Assembly (NCBI RefSeq): GCF_019904155.1
Contig: NZ_JAHCMB010000117.1
Coordinates: forward strand, 95,159-159,158
Reading direction: 5' to 3'
Length of the DNA: 64,000 bases
Source: Paenibacillus sinensis
GTDB taxonomy: Bacteria; Bacillota; Bacilli; Paenibacillales; Paenibacillaceae
The notes below the pieces were generated by a model. It saw nothing but the letters and a program-made list of their open reading frames with translations, was not told the origin of the DNA and ran no database searches. Positions 27,874 through 36,973 of this stretch are shown piece by piece (the stretch's first letter is position 1; every line of letters begins with the position of its first letter). Made by a program: the position numbers and the translations under genes.

Positions 27874-30800
27874 ATGAAGAAAAGACACCCCTTATTTAAA
27901 ATATTGATGGTATTTGCGCTGCTGTTGTCCATGGCGCCGGTTGTCCCGTTTCCAAACGCTTTCGCCTATAACAACGATTCCGCTACAGGGAATAAACCGT
28001 TCCATTTTACCGGTTACCGATACAAAGATGCGCGCAATTTACAGATATGGTTTGACAAAGGCCTCCCGGCCGCCAATATTTCACCTGAGCAGTTCAGAAT
28101 CTATAAAGGCTCCGACGAGACCGTCGCTCCGATGATTCCGCTGGCAGTATCGGCTTCAACAGATCACAATATGAGCGTAACCGGGCTTCCCAACGGCTCC
28201 AGCTATTTGTTGACCACCCGCACCGGGGAAACCTTCGAACCCGGGCAGACCTATACGGTCAAGATCAGCAAAACGCTGAGAGCCAACAATGGAGTTACGA
28301 TCGGAGCATTTACGAATAACAGCGATGTTAAATTTTCTTTTACCGTTCCGGCCGCCGACAGCACTTATTCGACAGAGGCGAGCGGACGGACGGCAGATTA
28401 CTGGATCAGCGACGGTGCCTCCGGCGTTCCCGTTGAAGGCAATCTCTGGTTCTCCATTCCGGTTCCCGCCACTAATTATGATGATGTCAAGAACGGTATG
28501 GTGTTAAAAGAGAACGGAGTGACGCTCCCGTACGATTTAACCATCGATGCGACTGCGGAAAGCGGCGCAAAGAGCTTTGCTCCGCAAGTGAACGATGACC
28601 GCACTTATTTCTTCATTCCGCTTACAGGAAGCGGGGGGGCTGTCAGCTATGATCTGTCTCTGAACACCAGCTATACACTGGATATTCCTGCCGTTCAACT
28701 GGTGAACGGAGAACAAATTCCGGCGAAGACCATTCATTTCACCACGACTGCTGCCGACGTTCCGTTAACGATGACCTCTCAGGTAACCGCGAGCGAGCAA
28801 AGCAGCCAACTGGTATTGCAGTGGTCCGCAATTTCTTTTGCAACGGGCTATAACGTCTATTACAGCAATAACATGTACTGGGATTATCACAAACTGAATT
28901 CATCCCTGGTGACGGACACCTCCTGTCCTGTAACAGGGCTGGCGCCCGGACAAACCTACTACTTCCGAGTAGCGGCGGCTAATGCCGGGGGAGAAGGGGG
29001 GATTTCGCAGACGGTATCGGCGGTAGTACCGCAGACAGCGCTGCCGCACTGGATCGGCGGAAGTCTGGCGGCCGAGAATATCGGCAAGACGGAATTGACG
29101 CTGCGTTGGAGCGGCGCGGCAGATGATACGGCCGTCACCGGCTATAATCTATACCGGGACGGAGTTCTGCTGACGCCTGAGACGGTTACCGGCGATACGT
29201 ACACCGTATCCGGACTAACACCTTCAAGCACTTATTTGTTCAAGGTTGAAGCTTTGGACGGTGACGGCCATCAAAGTACGGACGGGCCGGCAATATCCGC
29301 CACTATGATGTCGGAGGACGGCAATGTGCCCGGATCTTCGGAGGGAACCGGCGGCACAGGCGGCACAGGCGGCACAGGCGGAACAGATGGTACCGGGGGC
29401 TCGGGCGGTACTGGCGGAACAGGCGGTACCGGGGGCACAGGCGGTACAGGCGGTACTGGCGGTGGCGGCGCCATCAGTGATACCTCCCCGCCGGAATTTC
29501 CTGCGGGCAGTTCGTTTAACGCCACGAAAACCGGCCAAATGGAGGCGGATCTCAACTGGACCGCCGCATCGGACAATGTAGGAGTTACCGGCTACCGGAT
29601 CTATATTGACAACAGTTCCTCGCCCGCATACAGCGTGAGGAATGTTACCAGCTTCCACGCCGCCGGTCTTCCGACCGGTCCGCATCAATTGACGGTTCAG
29701 GCGGTTGACGCGGCGGGCAACATCAGCTCCAATGGTCCAAGCGGCCAGCTCGGTGGCGATTCTGACAAAGCGTTTGCGGTGACGATGAGCGCGATAAGTA
29801 AAGAGCCAGGAAACACCGTGCTTCAGTTCGATTTTACGAATGGCATTGATTTTAATTTGAACGATGTCCTTGCCAAGATCAAGGTTTACAAAAAAGGCAG
29901 CAGCCAGTCAATCTCTTATTCCTCGCAGAACTATCTCAAACAGGGGACCGACTGGGAGCCCGGAGTCGAGAAGCTTCGGCGGCTGACTCTGACCTATAAC
30001 AATCTGGAGAAGGATACGGCGTATACCGTGGTCGCATCGGCCGGTATCACCGCCAACAACGGGAATACGCTCGGGCATGATTACACCTGGGATTTCGCAA
30101 TCGGCACACCGGCAGATTCACCCGCAGGCGGCGGAAAGGGCGAGAAGGAGGTGCTCTCCGGCGAAGAAGAGCTGATACAAAACGCAGTGACTCCCGATGA
30201 GGTGGGGGAAACCGTAAAGAGAGCGGATCAGGCTATCGTCTTGAAGCTTGACCCTGACAAAGCCTTCAAATTGATCGACGGCTCTGACCGATCTGCGTTG
30301 GCTGTCAATCTGACATCGCTTAGGACTGTACAAAGTGCAAGCATCGGCATTGAGATTCCCAAAGAGCTGTCCGTCAAGCTGATTGCGGCACACAAGCCGG
30401 TGATTGTGCAGGATGGAACGGTGTACTGGCGGATTCCGGAAACTGGCCTGGATAAAACTGTTGATATGACCTTTATTGCGGCTTATCCCGATCTCACATC
30501 CATTTCGCCCGTTCCGGATTTTCTTGATACTGCAAAAGCGTATCACTTCATCATTGAAGCGAATGGCGTCGCGGTCCGTCTGACGGGTACACCGACAACA
30601 ATATCTATACCTGCGACTTTGGAGAAGCTCCTGGGAATATACAAGCTGAATGAACAGGGCAGCGCCTGGGAGTATGCGGGCGGAAAAACTGAAGGCAACC
30701 GTCTGACGCTGAAAGTCGACCGATCTGGCTCCTATGTGTCAGGAAAATGGAATCGGACGTTTGCGGACACCGCAGGGCATTGGGCGAAAGATAATATCGA

Positions 30801-31290
30801 TATCATGGCAGCCCGTATGGTCGTAACCGGAGTCGGCGGGACCAAATTTGCACCGAACAGCAACATCACGCGGGCGGAGTTCGCCGCGCTGCTGGCCAGA
30901 GCACTGAAGCTGGATTCTTCGGGAGCTGGGGCTGCGTTCTCTGATGTGAAGAGTGGAGCCTGGTATGCGGATGCAGTGAAAAAGACCGCTGGTGCCGGAC
31001 TCATTCAAGGGAATGGAGGACGCTTCGAGCCGAACCGGACCATTACGCGCCAGGAGATGGCGGTTATGATTAACAGGGCCTGCACCGCCGCCAAAGTAAC
31101 AGGAACAGTGAAAGCGGCGGATTTCAAAGACAAGAGTGACATTGCCGCATGGGCGGCCGACTCGGTCGGCAGCGTCTACGGATTGGGCCTTATCACCGGA
31201 AGACAGGATGGCCGGTTTGCCCCCAAAGAGCCCGCGACCCGCGCCGAAGCCGCAACGATGCTGCTTAAGCTGATGGACAAACTGGGGTAG
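27874..31290 (+). CDS. 1,138-residue module A/FN3/SLH surface protein
   Basis: An exported protein with signal peptide about 1-29. Module A occupies about 29-389 (FHFTGYRYKDARNLQIWFDK, then TLRANNGVTIGA, FFIPLTGSGGAVSYDL, GYNVYYSNN). An FN3 domain (389-480) is followed by a Gly-Gly-Thr linker (about 489-531), a second FN3 (533-623), an SbsA-like Ig domain (630-746), the pre-SLH module (about 759-959, ending in a WEYAGGKTEGNRLTL segment) and three SLH domains (961-1136, e.g. HWAKDNIDIMAARMVV, NITRAEFAALLARAL). The ATG at 27874 lies six bases after GGAGG. No enzyme motif is visible; an adhesin, scaffold or ligand-binding role is possible. Confidence 0.9.
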   Translation: MKKRHPLFKILMVFALLLSMAPVVPFPNAFAYNNDSATGNKPFHFTGYRYKDARNLQIWFDKGLPAANISPEQFRIYKGSDETVAPMIPLAVSASTDHNMSVTGLPNGSSYLLTTRTGETFEPGQTYTVKISKTLRANNGVTIGAFTNNSDVKFSFTVPAADSTYSTEASGRTADYWISDGASGVPVEGNLWFSIPVPATNYDDVKNGMVLKENGVTLPYDLTIDATAESGAKSFAPQVNDDRTYFFIPLTGSGGAVSYDLSLNTSYTLDIPAVQLVNGEQIPAKTIHFTTTAADVPLTMTSQVTASEQSSQLVLQWSAISFATGYNVYYSNNMYWDYHKLNSSLVTDTSCPVTGLAPGQTYYFRVAAANAGGEGGISQTVSAVVPQTALPHWIGGSLAAENIGKTELTLRWSGAADDTAVTGYNLYRDGVLLTPETVTGDTYTVSGLTPSSTYLFKVEALDGDGHQSTDGPAISATMMSEDGNVPGSSEGTGGTGGTGGTGGTDGTGGSGGTGGTGGTGGTGGTGGTGGGGAISDTSPPEFPAGSSFNATKTGQMEADLNWTAASDNVGVTGYRIYIDNSSSPAYSVRNVTSFHAAGLPTGPHQLTVQAVDAAGNISSNGPSGQLGGDSDKAFAVTMSAISKEPGNTVLQFDFTNGIDFNLNDVLAKIKVYKKGSSQSISYSSQNYLKQGTDWEPGVEKLRRLTLTYNNLEKDTAYTVVASAGITANNGNTLGHDYTWDFAIGTPADSPAGGGKGEKEVLSGEEELIQNAVTPDEVGETVKRADQAIVLKLDPDKAFKLIDGSDRSALAVNLTSLRTVQSASIGIEIPKELSVKLIAAHKPVIVQDGTVYWRIPETGLDKTVDMTFIAAYPDLTSISPVPDFLDTAKAYHFIIEANGVAVRLTGTPTTISIPATLEKLLGIYKLNEQGSAWEYAGGKTEGNRLTLKVDRSGSYVSGKWNRTFADTAGHWAKDNIDIMAARMVVTGVGGTKFAPNSNITRAEFAALLARALKLDSSGAGAAFSDVKSGAWYADAVKKTAGAGLIQGNGGRFEPNRTITRQEMAVMINRACTAAKVTGTVKAADFKDKSDIAAWAADSVGSVYGLGLITGRQDGRFAPKEPATRAEAATMLLKLMDKLG
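29349..29466 (+). repeat. Gly-Gly-Thr coding microsatellite
   Basis: Nine-base units (GGC GGC ACA and variants) repeat through this stretch, encoding a flexible GGT linker between two FN3 domains. Codon variants keep it from being a perfect repeat. Confidence 0.85.
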
Positions 31291-31335
31291 TGGAGCAGTG
31301 CAAGGATCGAATGTCCGTAAATGAGGTGGGATTCT

Positions 31336-33687
31336 ATGAATAAACGGGCGGTAAAAGCGGGATTCATCATGTCATCGACTGGCCGGAGCATGCTTTCAAG
31401 AGCGTGGGTGGCGCTGCTAATCGCGGTGCTGCTTCTTCCGGCTCTGATCGGCTTGTTCCCGGAGAGACTGTATGCGCTCAACAGCCAGGGAGGAAAGAAT
31501 TTTCAATTTCTGGGCTATCGCTATTTGAATGAACGGCAATTGCAGCTTTGGTTTGATAAAAACTTGCCGCAGAGCAACGCTGATCCCGCCCAATTTCGCA
31601 TTTATAGCGGCGCGAAGGCGGAAGGCGAAGGATTGAAGGTTGCGTCCCTGTCATCTTCCGCCGATAAGAACCAAAGTATTGCCGGTATGCCCGCCGGTTC
31701 CAGCTATGTTTTGGAGCTATCCGCCGGGGAGACTTTTTCCAAAGGCAGACAGTATACGGTTGTGCTGAGCGGAACCCTTGTCGCCAACAACAAGGTCAGT
31801 CTTGGGGCCTACCGTTCGAACGAGGATACGGTGTTTACCTTCTCGGTTCCCGTCAGTCCGAAGGTCTATACAGGAGCCGGCGATCCGGTCATTGTCCATT
31901 CGCTTCAGGATGGCGCAACCGGCGTACCGGTCGAGACGGGATTGTCCTTTATACTGGACCGGCCTGCGGCTCATCCGGAGGACGTTGCCAAAGGCATCGT
32001 CTTGAAGGAGAACGGGACCGCTCTTCCCTTGGATTCCACGCTGGATGCCGATCGGCTGACTGGCGCCGTCTGCTATGCCGCCCAGTTCACGGATGACGGC
32101 ACGTTCTTCTTCCTGCCGCTCTCGGGCAGCGGAGGAACGGTTGCGTATGATTTGGGTTTTGACAAGGAGTACACGCTGCAAATACCGGACATCCGTACAG
32201 TGGACGGCCAGGACATTCCCGCCCATTCGGTCAAGTTCAGAACGACGGCGCAGGATGTGCCTCCCCCGATGAACGGAACGATCGACGCGAAATGGGACAG
32301 CGGAAATCTTCAACTAAGTTGGAGTTCGCTGGCATATACGACAGGATACCATTTGTATTCGAGCAGTGACCAATACTGGGGATTTAAAAAAGAGAGCGGT
32401 GCGCCGATCAGCGGCAACGCTTATACCGTTACCGGGATAATCCCGGGCTCCAGCCGGTATTATCGGTTGACCGGCGTAAACGACGCCGGTGAGGGCGGGA
32501 TATCGACCAGTATCCACGTTTCCGTATCAGCCTCCGGAGAGGCAGCCGTTGAAGTAGGCACGGTAGCCTCCTCGCAGGGAACGCAGTCGAACAGTCTGTT
32601 GAACGCCGGAGCGGATGGTGTTCCCCGCGTGGATGCGGCGAAAGCGGAGGCTCTGATTCGGGATGCTACAATGGCACAACTGGAAGCCGATGTGACAGGC
32701 TTTTCCGAATCGAACGACAATGCGAAGGAGGTACGGGTGCCTGCCGCGACCCTGACCTTGCTGAAATCCGCCGGGAAGCCGTTTGTGTTGAAGGACAGCT
32801 CTCGTTCTGTATTGGTGCCGTCCGTCGCGGTGCCGGATCAATATGCCTGGACGATCGGGTTATGGAAGCCGTCGGAAAGCTCGCTGCCTTCGAAGCCGAA
32901 GGATACACAGAGCAGACAGGTGATTGCCCTGAAATCACTGTCCGGAGATGCGTCGCTGTATGATATTCAGTCTCCGATTACGATTTCGCTGCCGATTCCC
33001 GAAGGGACGGTTGATCCTGCGAAGCTTGTCGCCTATGCGCTTGACGCTGATGAAGGGCGCTGGGAATACGCAGGAGGCGATGTCACCGACACCGGGATCA
33101 CATTCCGAACCGATAAATATACGGCTTATCTGCTAGTCGAAACGGGGAAATCCTTCAAGGATCTTACCGGACATTGGGCAAAGCAGGCGATCGAGGTTAT
33201 GGCGGGACGCCAAATCGTCAACGGAACCTCGGCGGATCGGTTCAGCCCGCAAAGACCGGTGACCCGGGCCGAATTTGCTGTATTTCTGACCCGGCTGCTC
33301 AAGCTTCAGACCAGCGCGGGCGATTCCGGCTTCAAGGACGTGAAGGCGGGGGACTGGTTCGCAGGTGAAGCCAAAGCGGCCGCGGCAGCGGGGATTATCC
33401 AGGGAGACAGCGGTAAATTCCGCCCCGGCGACCGGATTACCCGGCAGGAAATGGCCGTTATGGCCATGCGGGCGTACAAGCAATCCGGGGGCGGCGCGGT
33501 GACGGGCCAGATGCCTTTCACGGATAAGAGCAAAATCGGCGCCTGGGCGTTGGAGAATGTTGGCGAAGCGTACGCGCTCGGACTGATCCACGGGATGCCG
33601 GACGGCCGTTTCGGCGGCGAGCAGGAGGCCACCCGGGCGGAAGCCGTAACGATGCTGAACCAATTGATGCATCTATTGCATCTATAA
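31336..33687 (+). CDS. 783-residue module A/SLH surface protein
   Basis: The most compact of the SLH paralogues. After a long basic signal region (hydrophobic core about 22-42), module A spans about 49-402 (FQFLGYRYLNERQLQLWFDK, then TLVANNKVSLGA, FFLPLSGSGGTVAYDL). The pre-SLH module (about 432-602, ending WEYAGGDVTDTG) and three SLH domains (605-782) follow directly, with no FN3 or Gly-rich linker. The upstream in-frame ATG at 31321 is part of the GAGGTGGG ribosome site, so the ATG at 31336 is chosen. It is the last gene of the cluster and is followed by a strong terminator. Confidence 0.9.
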   Translation: MNKRAVKAGFIMSSTGRSMLSRAWVALLIAVLLLPALIGLFPERLYALNSQGGKNFQFLGYRYLNERQLQLWFDKNLPQSNADPAQFRIYSGAKAEGEGLKVASLSSSADKNQSIAGMPAGSSYVLELSAGETFSKGRQYTVVLSGTLVANNKVSLGAYRSNEDTVFTFSVPVSPKVYTGAGDPVIVHSLQDGATGVPVETGLSFILDRPAAHPEDVAKGIVLKENGTALPLDSTLDADRLTGAVCYAAQFTDDGTFFFLPLSGSGGTVAYDLGFDKEYTLQIPDIRTVDGQDIPAHSVKFRTTAQDVPPPMNGTIDAKWDSGNLQLSWSSLAYTTGYHLYSSSDQYWGFKKESGAPISGNAYTVTGIIPGSSRYYRLTGVNDAGEGGISTSIHVSVSASGEAAVEVGTVASSQGTQSNSLLNAGADGVPRVDAAKAEALIRDATMAQLEADVTGFSESNDNAKEVRVPAATLTLLKSAGKPFVLKDSSRSVLVPSVAVPDQYAWTIGLWKPSESSLPSKPKDTQSRQVIALKSLSGDASLYDIQSPITISLPIPEGTVDPAKLVAYALDADEGRWEYAGGDVTDTGITFRTDKYTAYLLVETGKSFKDLTGHWAKQAIEVMAGRQIVNGTSADRFSPQRPVTRAEFAVFLTRLLKLQTSAGDSGFKDVKAGDWFAGEAKAAAAAGIIQGDSGKFRPGDRITRQEMAVMAMRAYKQSGGGAVTGQMPFTDKSKIGAWALENVGEAYALGLIHGMPDGRFGGEQEATRAEAVTMLNQLMHLLHL

Positions 33688-33723
33688 CAGATGGAGAGCT
33701 TTATGGCTCGATAAGCCAAAATG

Positions 33724-33775
33724 AACAAAGGGAGACGACTGCGGTAAATCCGCTGTCGTCTCCCTTTGTTACAGG
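33724..33775 (+). terminator. Terminator of the surface-protein cluster
   Basis: A perfect 16-pair stem (AACAAAGGGAGACGAC at 33724-33739 against 33754-33769) encloses a further GCGG/CCGC stem. A-rich and T-rich flanks allow it to act in both directions between the convergent transcription units. Confidence 0.85.
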
Positions 33776-33886
33776 CTTTTCACGGTGATGAAAGGCCTAT
33801 TAGGGTTAACTATGGCTTATGCCATTTGTAATTTCTTGGCCGTTGGTTTGGATACCCCATAGAGCCGGTTCAATCCACTTCGTTGC

Positions 33887-34258
33887 TCATTGCTTGCGTC
33901 CAACGCTTTTGGAGCTGATGACATCGCTGCCAGAGCCGAATATATTGGCGATCAGCACCTCTCCCGCCACTACCGGGGCTTCCGGAGCCAACTGCTTGAC
34001 CTGAGCCATCCAGTCGCGAATAAGTCCTTTGGGCACGGGCTTGCTGGAACGGACCGGCAGACGTGTGCAGCCGCCGTTCTTAACCGGAACGGTCGTCGTC
34101 AAGGTGCGCGAGGGAGACAGTGTCTCCTGTATCGCGAATGCTCTGCCCCGGTCGCAGTTATATCCGGACACATAGGTTACGAGAGTTTCGATCGAGGAGA
34201 CCTCGATAGAACATTCTTTGGGACAGATAATACAGGTCTGAACCGTTATATTACTCAT
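33887..34258 (-). CDS. DUF1667 family protein
   Basis: A 123-residue protein opening TCIICPKECSIEV, the CxxC...C pattern that defines DUF1667, with a later Cys in YNCDRG and in NGGC. Such proteins accompany paired FAD dehydrogenases in Clostridia and Thermotogae and probably carry an iron-sulfur or zinc centre. Its ATG at 34258 lies inside the 3' end of the preceding oxidoreductase gene on the same strand, so the two are translationally coupled. It is the last gene of this minus-strand operon. The exact role, perhaps electron transfer or assembly, is not known. Confidence 0.85.
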   Translation of the reverse strand: MSNITVQTCIICPKECSIEVSSIETLVTYVSGYNCDRGRAFAIQETLSPSRTLTTTVPVKNGGCTRLPVRSSKPVPKGLIRDWMAQVKQLAPEAPVVAGEVLIANIFGSGSDVISSKSVGRKQ

Positions 34259-35279
34259 GGTGCAGCCCCCTTTCATTCCGGTCTTGTGCAGCAGAGGCGG
34301 TGGAACGGTGATTGAAGATAAAGTCGGCGGCGGAACGGCCCGCAAGCTGCCCCTGAAGACTTACTGTATCGGCCAGATCGTAGATGCGAACGGCATTTCC
34401 GCAGGCGAATATGCCCTCGACACCACATTGCAAATTCTCATTGACGAGCAAGCCGCCCTGTGTTTCATGGACGGGAATCCCGGCCAGCACCGCCAGCTCG
34501 GTTTCCGGGATCAGGCCGACGGACAGGAGCAGAGTATCGCAGGCGACATGCACAGACTTGCCGGGCAACGGCTGCAGATTCTCATCCACCTCCGAGAGAA
34601 CGACGCCTTCCAGACGGTCCTTGCCGAGAATGGAGGTGACTGTGTGGCTGAGCAGCAGGGGAATGCCGAAGTCGTCCAGACATTGCCGCACATTTCGCTT
34701 GAGCCCGGATGCAGCGGGTCGCGCTTCGGCCACGGCGATCACCTCGCAGCCTTCCAGTGTCAGCCGCCGGGCCATAATAAGACCCACATCTCCGGAGCCG
34801 AGAATCAATGCGCGTCTTCCAATTATATAGCCCTCTTGGTTGATGAACCGCTGGGCGCTTCCGGCCGTGTACACGCCCGCAGGGCGGTCGCCCGGGATGC
34901 CGACGGCCTCCCGGGTCCGTTCCCGGCAGCCGGTTGCCAGGATCAGGGCGTCCGCCTCGATCTCGAAATAGCCGTCTTCGGGGTTGACGGCTTTGACCCT
35001 ACGGTCACGGCTGATTTCAAGCGCCGTCGTATCGGTCTTGACGACAATATCCGTGGCGCCAAGCCGATCCATGAACCGCTCGGCGTACTCGGGTCCCGTG
35101 AGCTCCTCGTTGAAATACTTCAGCCCGAAGCCGCTGTGTATGCACTGCTGTAGAATGCCGCCCAGCTCCGGTTCGCGCTCCAGCACAATGATGTCCCGAA
35201 CGCCTTGCTCCCGGGCTTCCAGGGCGGCGGCCATTCCCGCCGGTCCTCCACCGATAACGGCCAGTTCAAACCGTCTCAT
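34251..35279 (-). CDS. FAD-dependent NAD(P) oxidoreductase (second subunit)
   Basis: A 342-residue two-dinucleotide-domain flavoprotein. The FAD motif VIGGGPAGMAAA is at the N-terminus, LATGCRERT and LILGSGDVGL mark the ATG and NAD(P)-binding motifs, and GIFACGNAV near the C-terminus is the second FAD motif. There is no redox-active CxxC. It overlaps the upstream larger flavoprotein gene by 14 bases and the DUF1667 gene downstream by eight. This trio resembles the anaerobic glycerol-3-phosphate dehydrogenase-like sets of Thermotoga and Clostridia, where this subunit would pass electrons onward. Confidence 0.9.
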   Translation of the reverse strand: MRRFELAVIGGGPAGMAAALEAREQGVRDIIVLEREPELGGILQQCIHSGFGLKYFNEELTGPEYAERFMDRLGATDIVVKTDTTALEISRDRRVKAVNPEDGYFEIEADALILATGCRERTREAVGIPGDRPAGVYTAGSAQRFINQEGYIIGRRALILGSGDVGLIMARRLTLEGCEVIAVAEARPAASGLKRNVRQCLDDFGIPLLLSHTVTSILGKDRLEGVVLSEVDENLQPLPGKSVHVACDTLLLSVGLIPETELAVLAGIPVHETQGGLLVNENLQCGVEGIFACGNAVRIYDLADTVSLQGQLAGRSAADFIFNHRSTASAAQDRNERGLHHE

Positions 35280-36744
35280 CCCAAATCCTCCCGTATGCGC
35301 TATGGACTGGCGGTTCGGCCAGTATTTCCGAGCCTTTATTCTCCATCAGTATCTTGTTCATGTTGCCATCCAGTTCTTCAGCTAGCAGGCGGACGACCCG
35401 TGGTTCGCAAAAACCGCCTTGGCACCTGCCCATTCCGGCACGTGTTCTGCGCTTGATTCCGCCTGTGGAGCGCGCACCGGGGACGCGGCGGATGGAATCG
35501 CGGATTTCTTCTTCGCTCACCGCCTCGCAGCGGCAGACGATCCGTCCATAACCGGGATGCTCGCGGATCAAGGCATTCTTCTCGCTGTCAGACAGGGAGG
35601 AGAACGGAAGCATATCGCCCCTTCCGGGGATGAATGCCGCGTTCGGCTCCAGCGTCCGGCCTGCCCTGGCGAAGAGGTCGCCCACCATCCCGGCGATATG
35701 GACGGCGATAGCGGGTGAGCAGGTTAAGCCGGGATTGTTGATTCCGGCCGCCATAATAAGGCCGGGCATGGACTGTGATTCCTCGATCAGAAAATCGCCA
35801 AGGCTGCACTTGGCCTTCAATCCGGCGAACGTACGGATAATCATCCGCTCCGGTACCCGAGGCGCTATTTTGCGTGCCGAATGGAGCAGCTTGGCTGTCT
35901 GGGCGGCTGTCGTCTCCCGCGCCGAGGCATTCTCGGCCGGCTCCATAATCGGGCCGATCATGACGTTGCCGTGTACAGTGGGGATTAGAAACACGCTTTT
36001 TTCCTTTTCGGATTTGCAGTGGGCGACAATATGGCTGACCTGGAAATCAGAGTTTCGGTCAAGCACAGCATATTGGCCCCGTTTTGGCAGGATTGTAAAA
36101 TGATTGGACCCGCTCATCGTGTTGATCGATTCCGAATGCACCCCGGCACAGCTGATGACGGCTCGGCAGGCGAAGTTTCCATCTATGGTCGATACGATAA
36201 TTCCGTCAGCTTGAGAGGTCAGACCGGTCACTTCCGTATTGGTCATCACCTGAACGCCGTTCATGGCTGCGTTCTCCGCAAGCGCGAGACACAGCTCCCA
36301 CGGATCGACGAGCCCGCATCCCGGATTTAACAAGGCGGTACGCACTTTGCCATTCACGTTCGGTTCCCGCTGAAGAATTTCGTCCCTATCGATCAACCGG
36401 GCTCCCTTGATACCATTCTTCACTGCCCTGGCATGCAGCTCGCGAATGGCCTCATCGTCCTCATCATCAAAGCCGACGATCAGCATATCTGTAGGCTTGA
36501 AGGCTACCCCCAGTTCCCTGCACAGCGGCTCGAATAGCTGTCTGCCTCTTAGCGTAAGCCTGCCCTTCAGCTTCTCCGCTCGGGCGGTGTGTCCGTTGTA
36601 GACGATGCCGCTGTTGGCCTTGGTCGCTTCATTCGCGATCTCATTGTTCTTCTCCAGCAAGAGAATCCTAAGATCATATTTGGACAGTTCCCTTGCGACG
36701 GCGGTTCCTATGATGCCCGCTCCGATAATGGCGATATCATACAT
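35266..36744 (-). CDS. GlpA-like FAD dehydrogenase with C-terminal [2Fe-2S] BFD domain
   Basis: A 492-residue protein with a DAO/GlpA-type FAD domain (IIGAGIIGTAVARELSKYD near the N-terminus; GLIMAAGINNPGLTCSPA near 360-378) and a BFD-like [2Fe-2S] domain (about 400-460) with CRCEAV and GRCQGGFCEPR. This is the layout of anaerobic glycerol-3-phosphate dehydrogenase A subunits and of L-2-hydroxyglutarate oxidase-like enzymes. Coupling to the NAD/FAD subunit and DUF1667 protein favours a glycerol-3-phosphate or related alpha-hydroxy substrate. The ATG at 36744 is chosen over the GTG at 36756 because GAGAGAGGTGG is well spaced. It overlaps the small Cys protein gene by eight bases. Confidence 0.88.
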   Translation of the reverse strand: MYDIAIIGAGIIGTAVARELSKYDLRILLLEKNNEIANEATKANSGIVYNGHTARAEKLKGRLTLRGRQLFEPLCRELGVAFKPTDMLIVGFDDEDDEAIRELHARAVKNGIKGARLIDRDEILQREPNVNGKVRTALLNPGCGLVDPWELCLALAENAAMNGVQVMTNTEVTGLTSQADGIIVSTIDGNFACRAVISCAGVHSESINTMSGSNHFTILPKRGQYAVLDRNSDFQVSHIVAHCKSEKEKSVFLIPTVHGNVMIGPIMEPAENASARETTAAQTAKLLHSARKIAPRVPERMIIRTFAGLKAKCSLGDFLIEESQSMPGLIMAAGINNPGLTCSPAIAVHIAGMVGDLFARAGRTLEPNAAFIPGRGDMLPFSSLSDSEKNALIREHPGYGRIVCRCEAVSEEEIRDSIRRVPGARSTGGIKRRTRAGMGRCQGGFCEPRVVRLLAEELDGNMNKILMENKGSEILAEPPVHSAYGRIWDETV

Positions 36745-36973
36745 TCTGGAGGCCACCTCTCTCAGGAGCCATGCAATCGAAGGAACGGCTTGTCCAACGG
36801 CGGAAAAAACAGTTCAGGCATGAGACTTCCTCGTCGTCCGCCCATTCCTCTTCCAAATCCGGATGGAAGGAGGAGCAGAGTGCGGCTGTCCCAGCCGGGT
36901 TCTCCCGCATAAGATTCTCTTGTAGCTGATCATCCTGCATCAAATCCTGCCGCAGCCCGTCCGGCCCGCTCAT
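36737..36973 (-). CDS. Small cysteine-containing protein of unknown function
   Basis: A 78-residue acidic protein not recognised as any family. The C-terminal part has SCLNCFFRRW followed by FDCM, a possible metal-binding set of three cysteines. The start at 36973 overlaps the TiaS-like gene's stop, and its end overlaps the start of the GlpA-like gene, so it is embedded in the operon with no free space. AGAGGG is a plausible ribosome site. An in-frame start at 37024 would lengthen it to 95 residues. The tight packing argues that it is real; function is unknown. Confidence 0.6.
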   Translation of the reverse strand: MSGPDGLRQDLMQDDQLQENLMRENPAGTAALCSSFHPDLEEEWADDEEVSCLNCFFRRWTSRSFDCMAPERGGLQNV

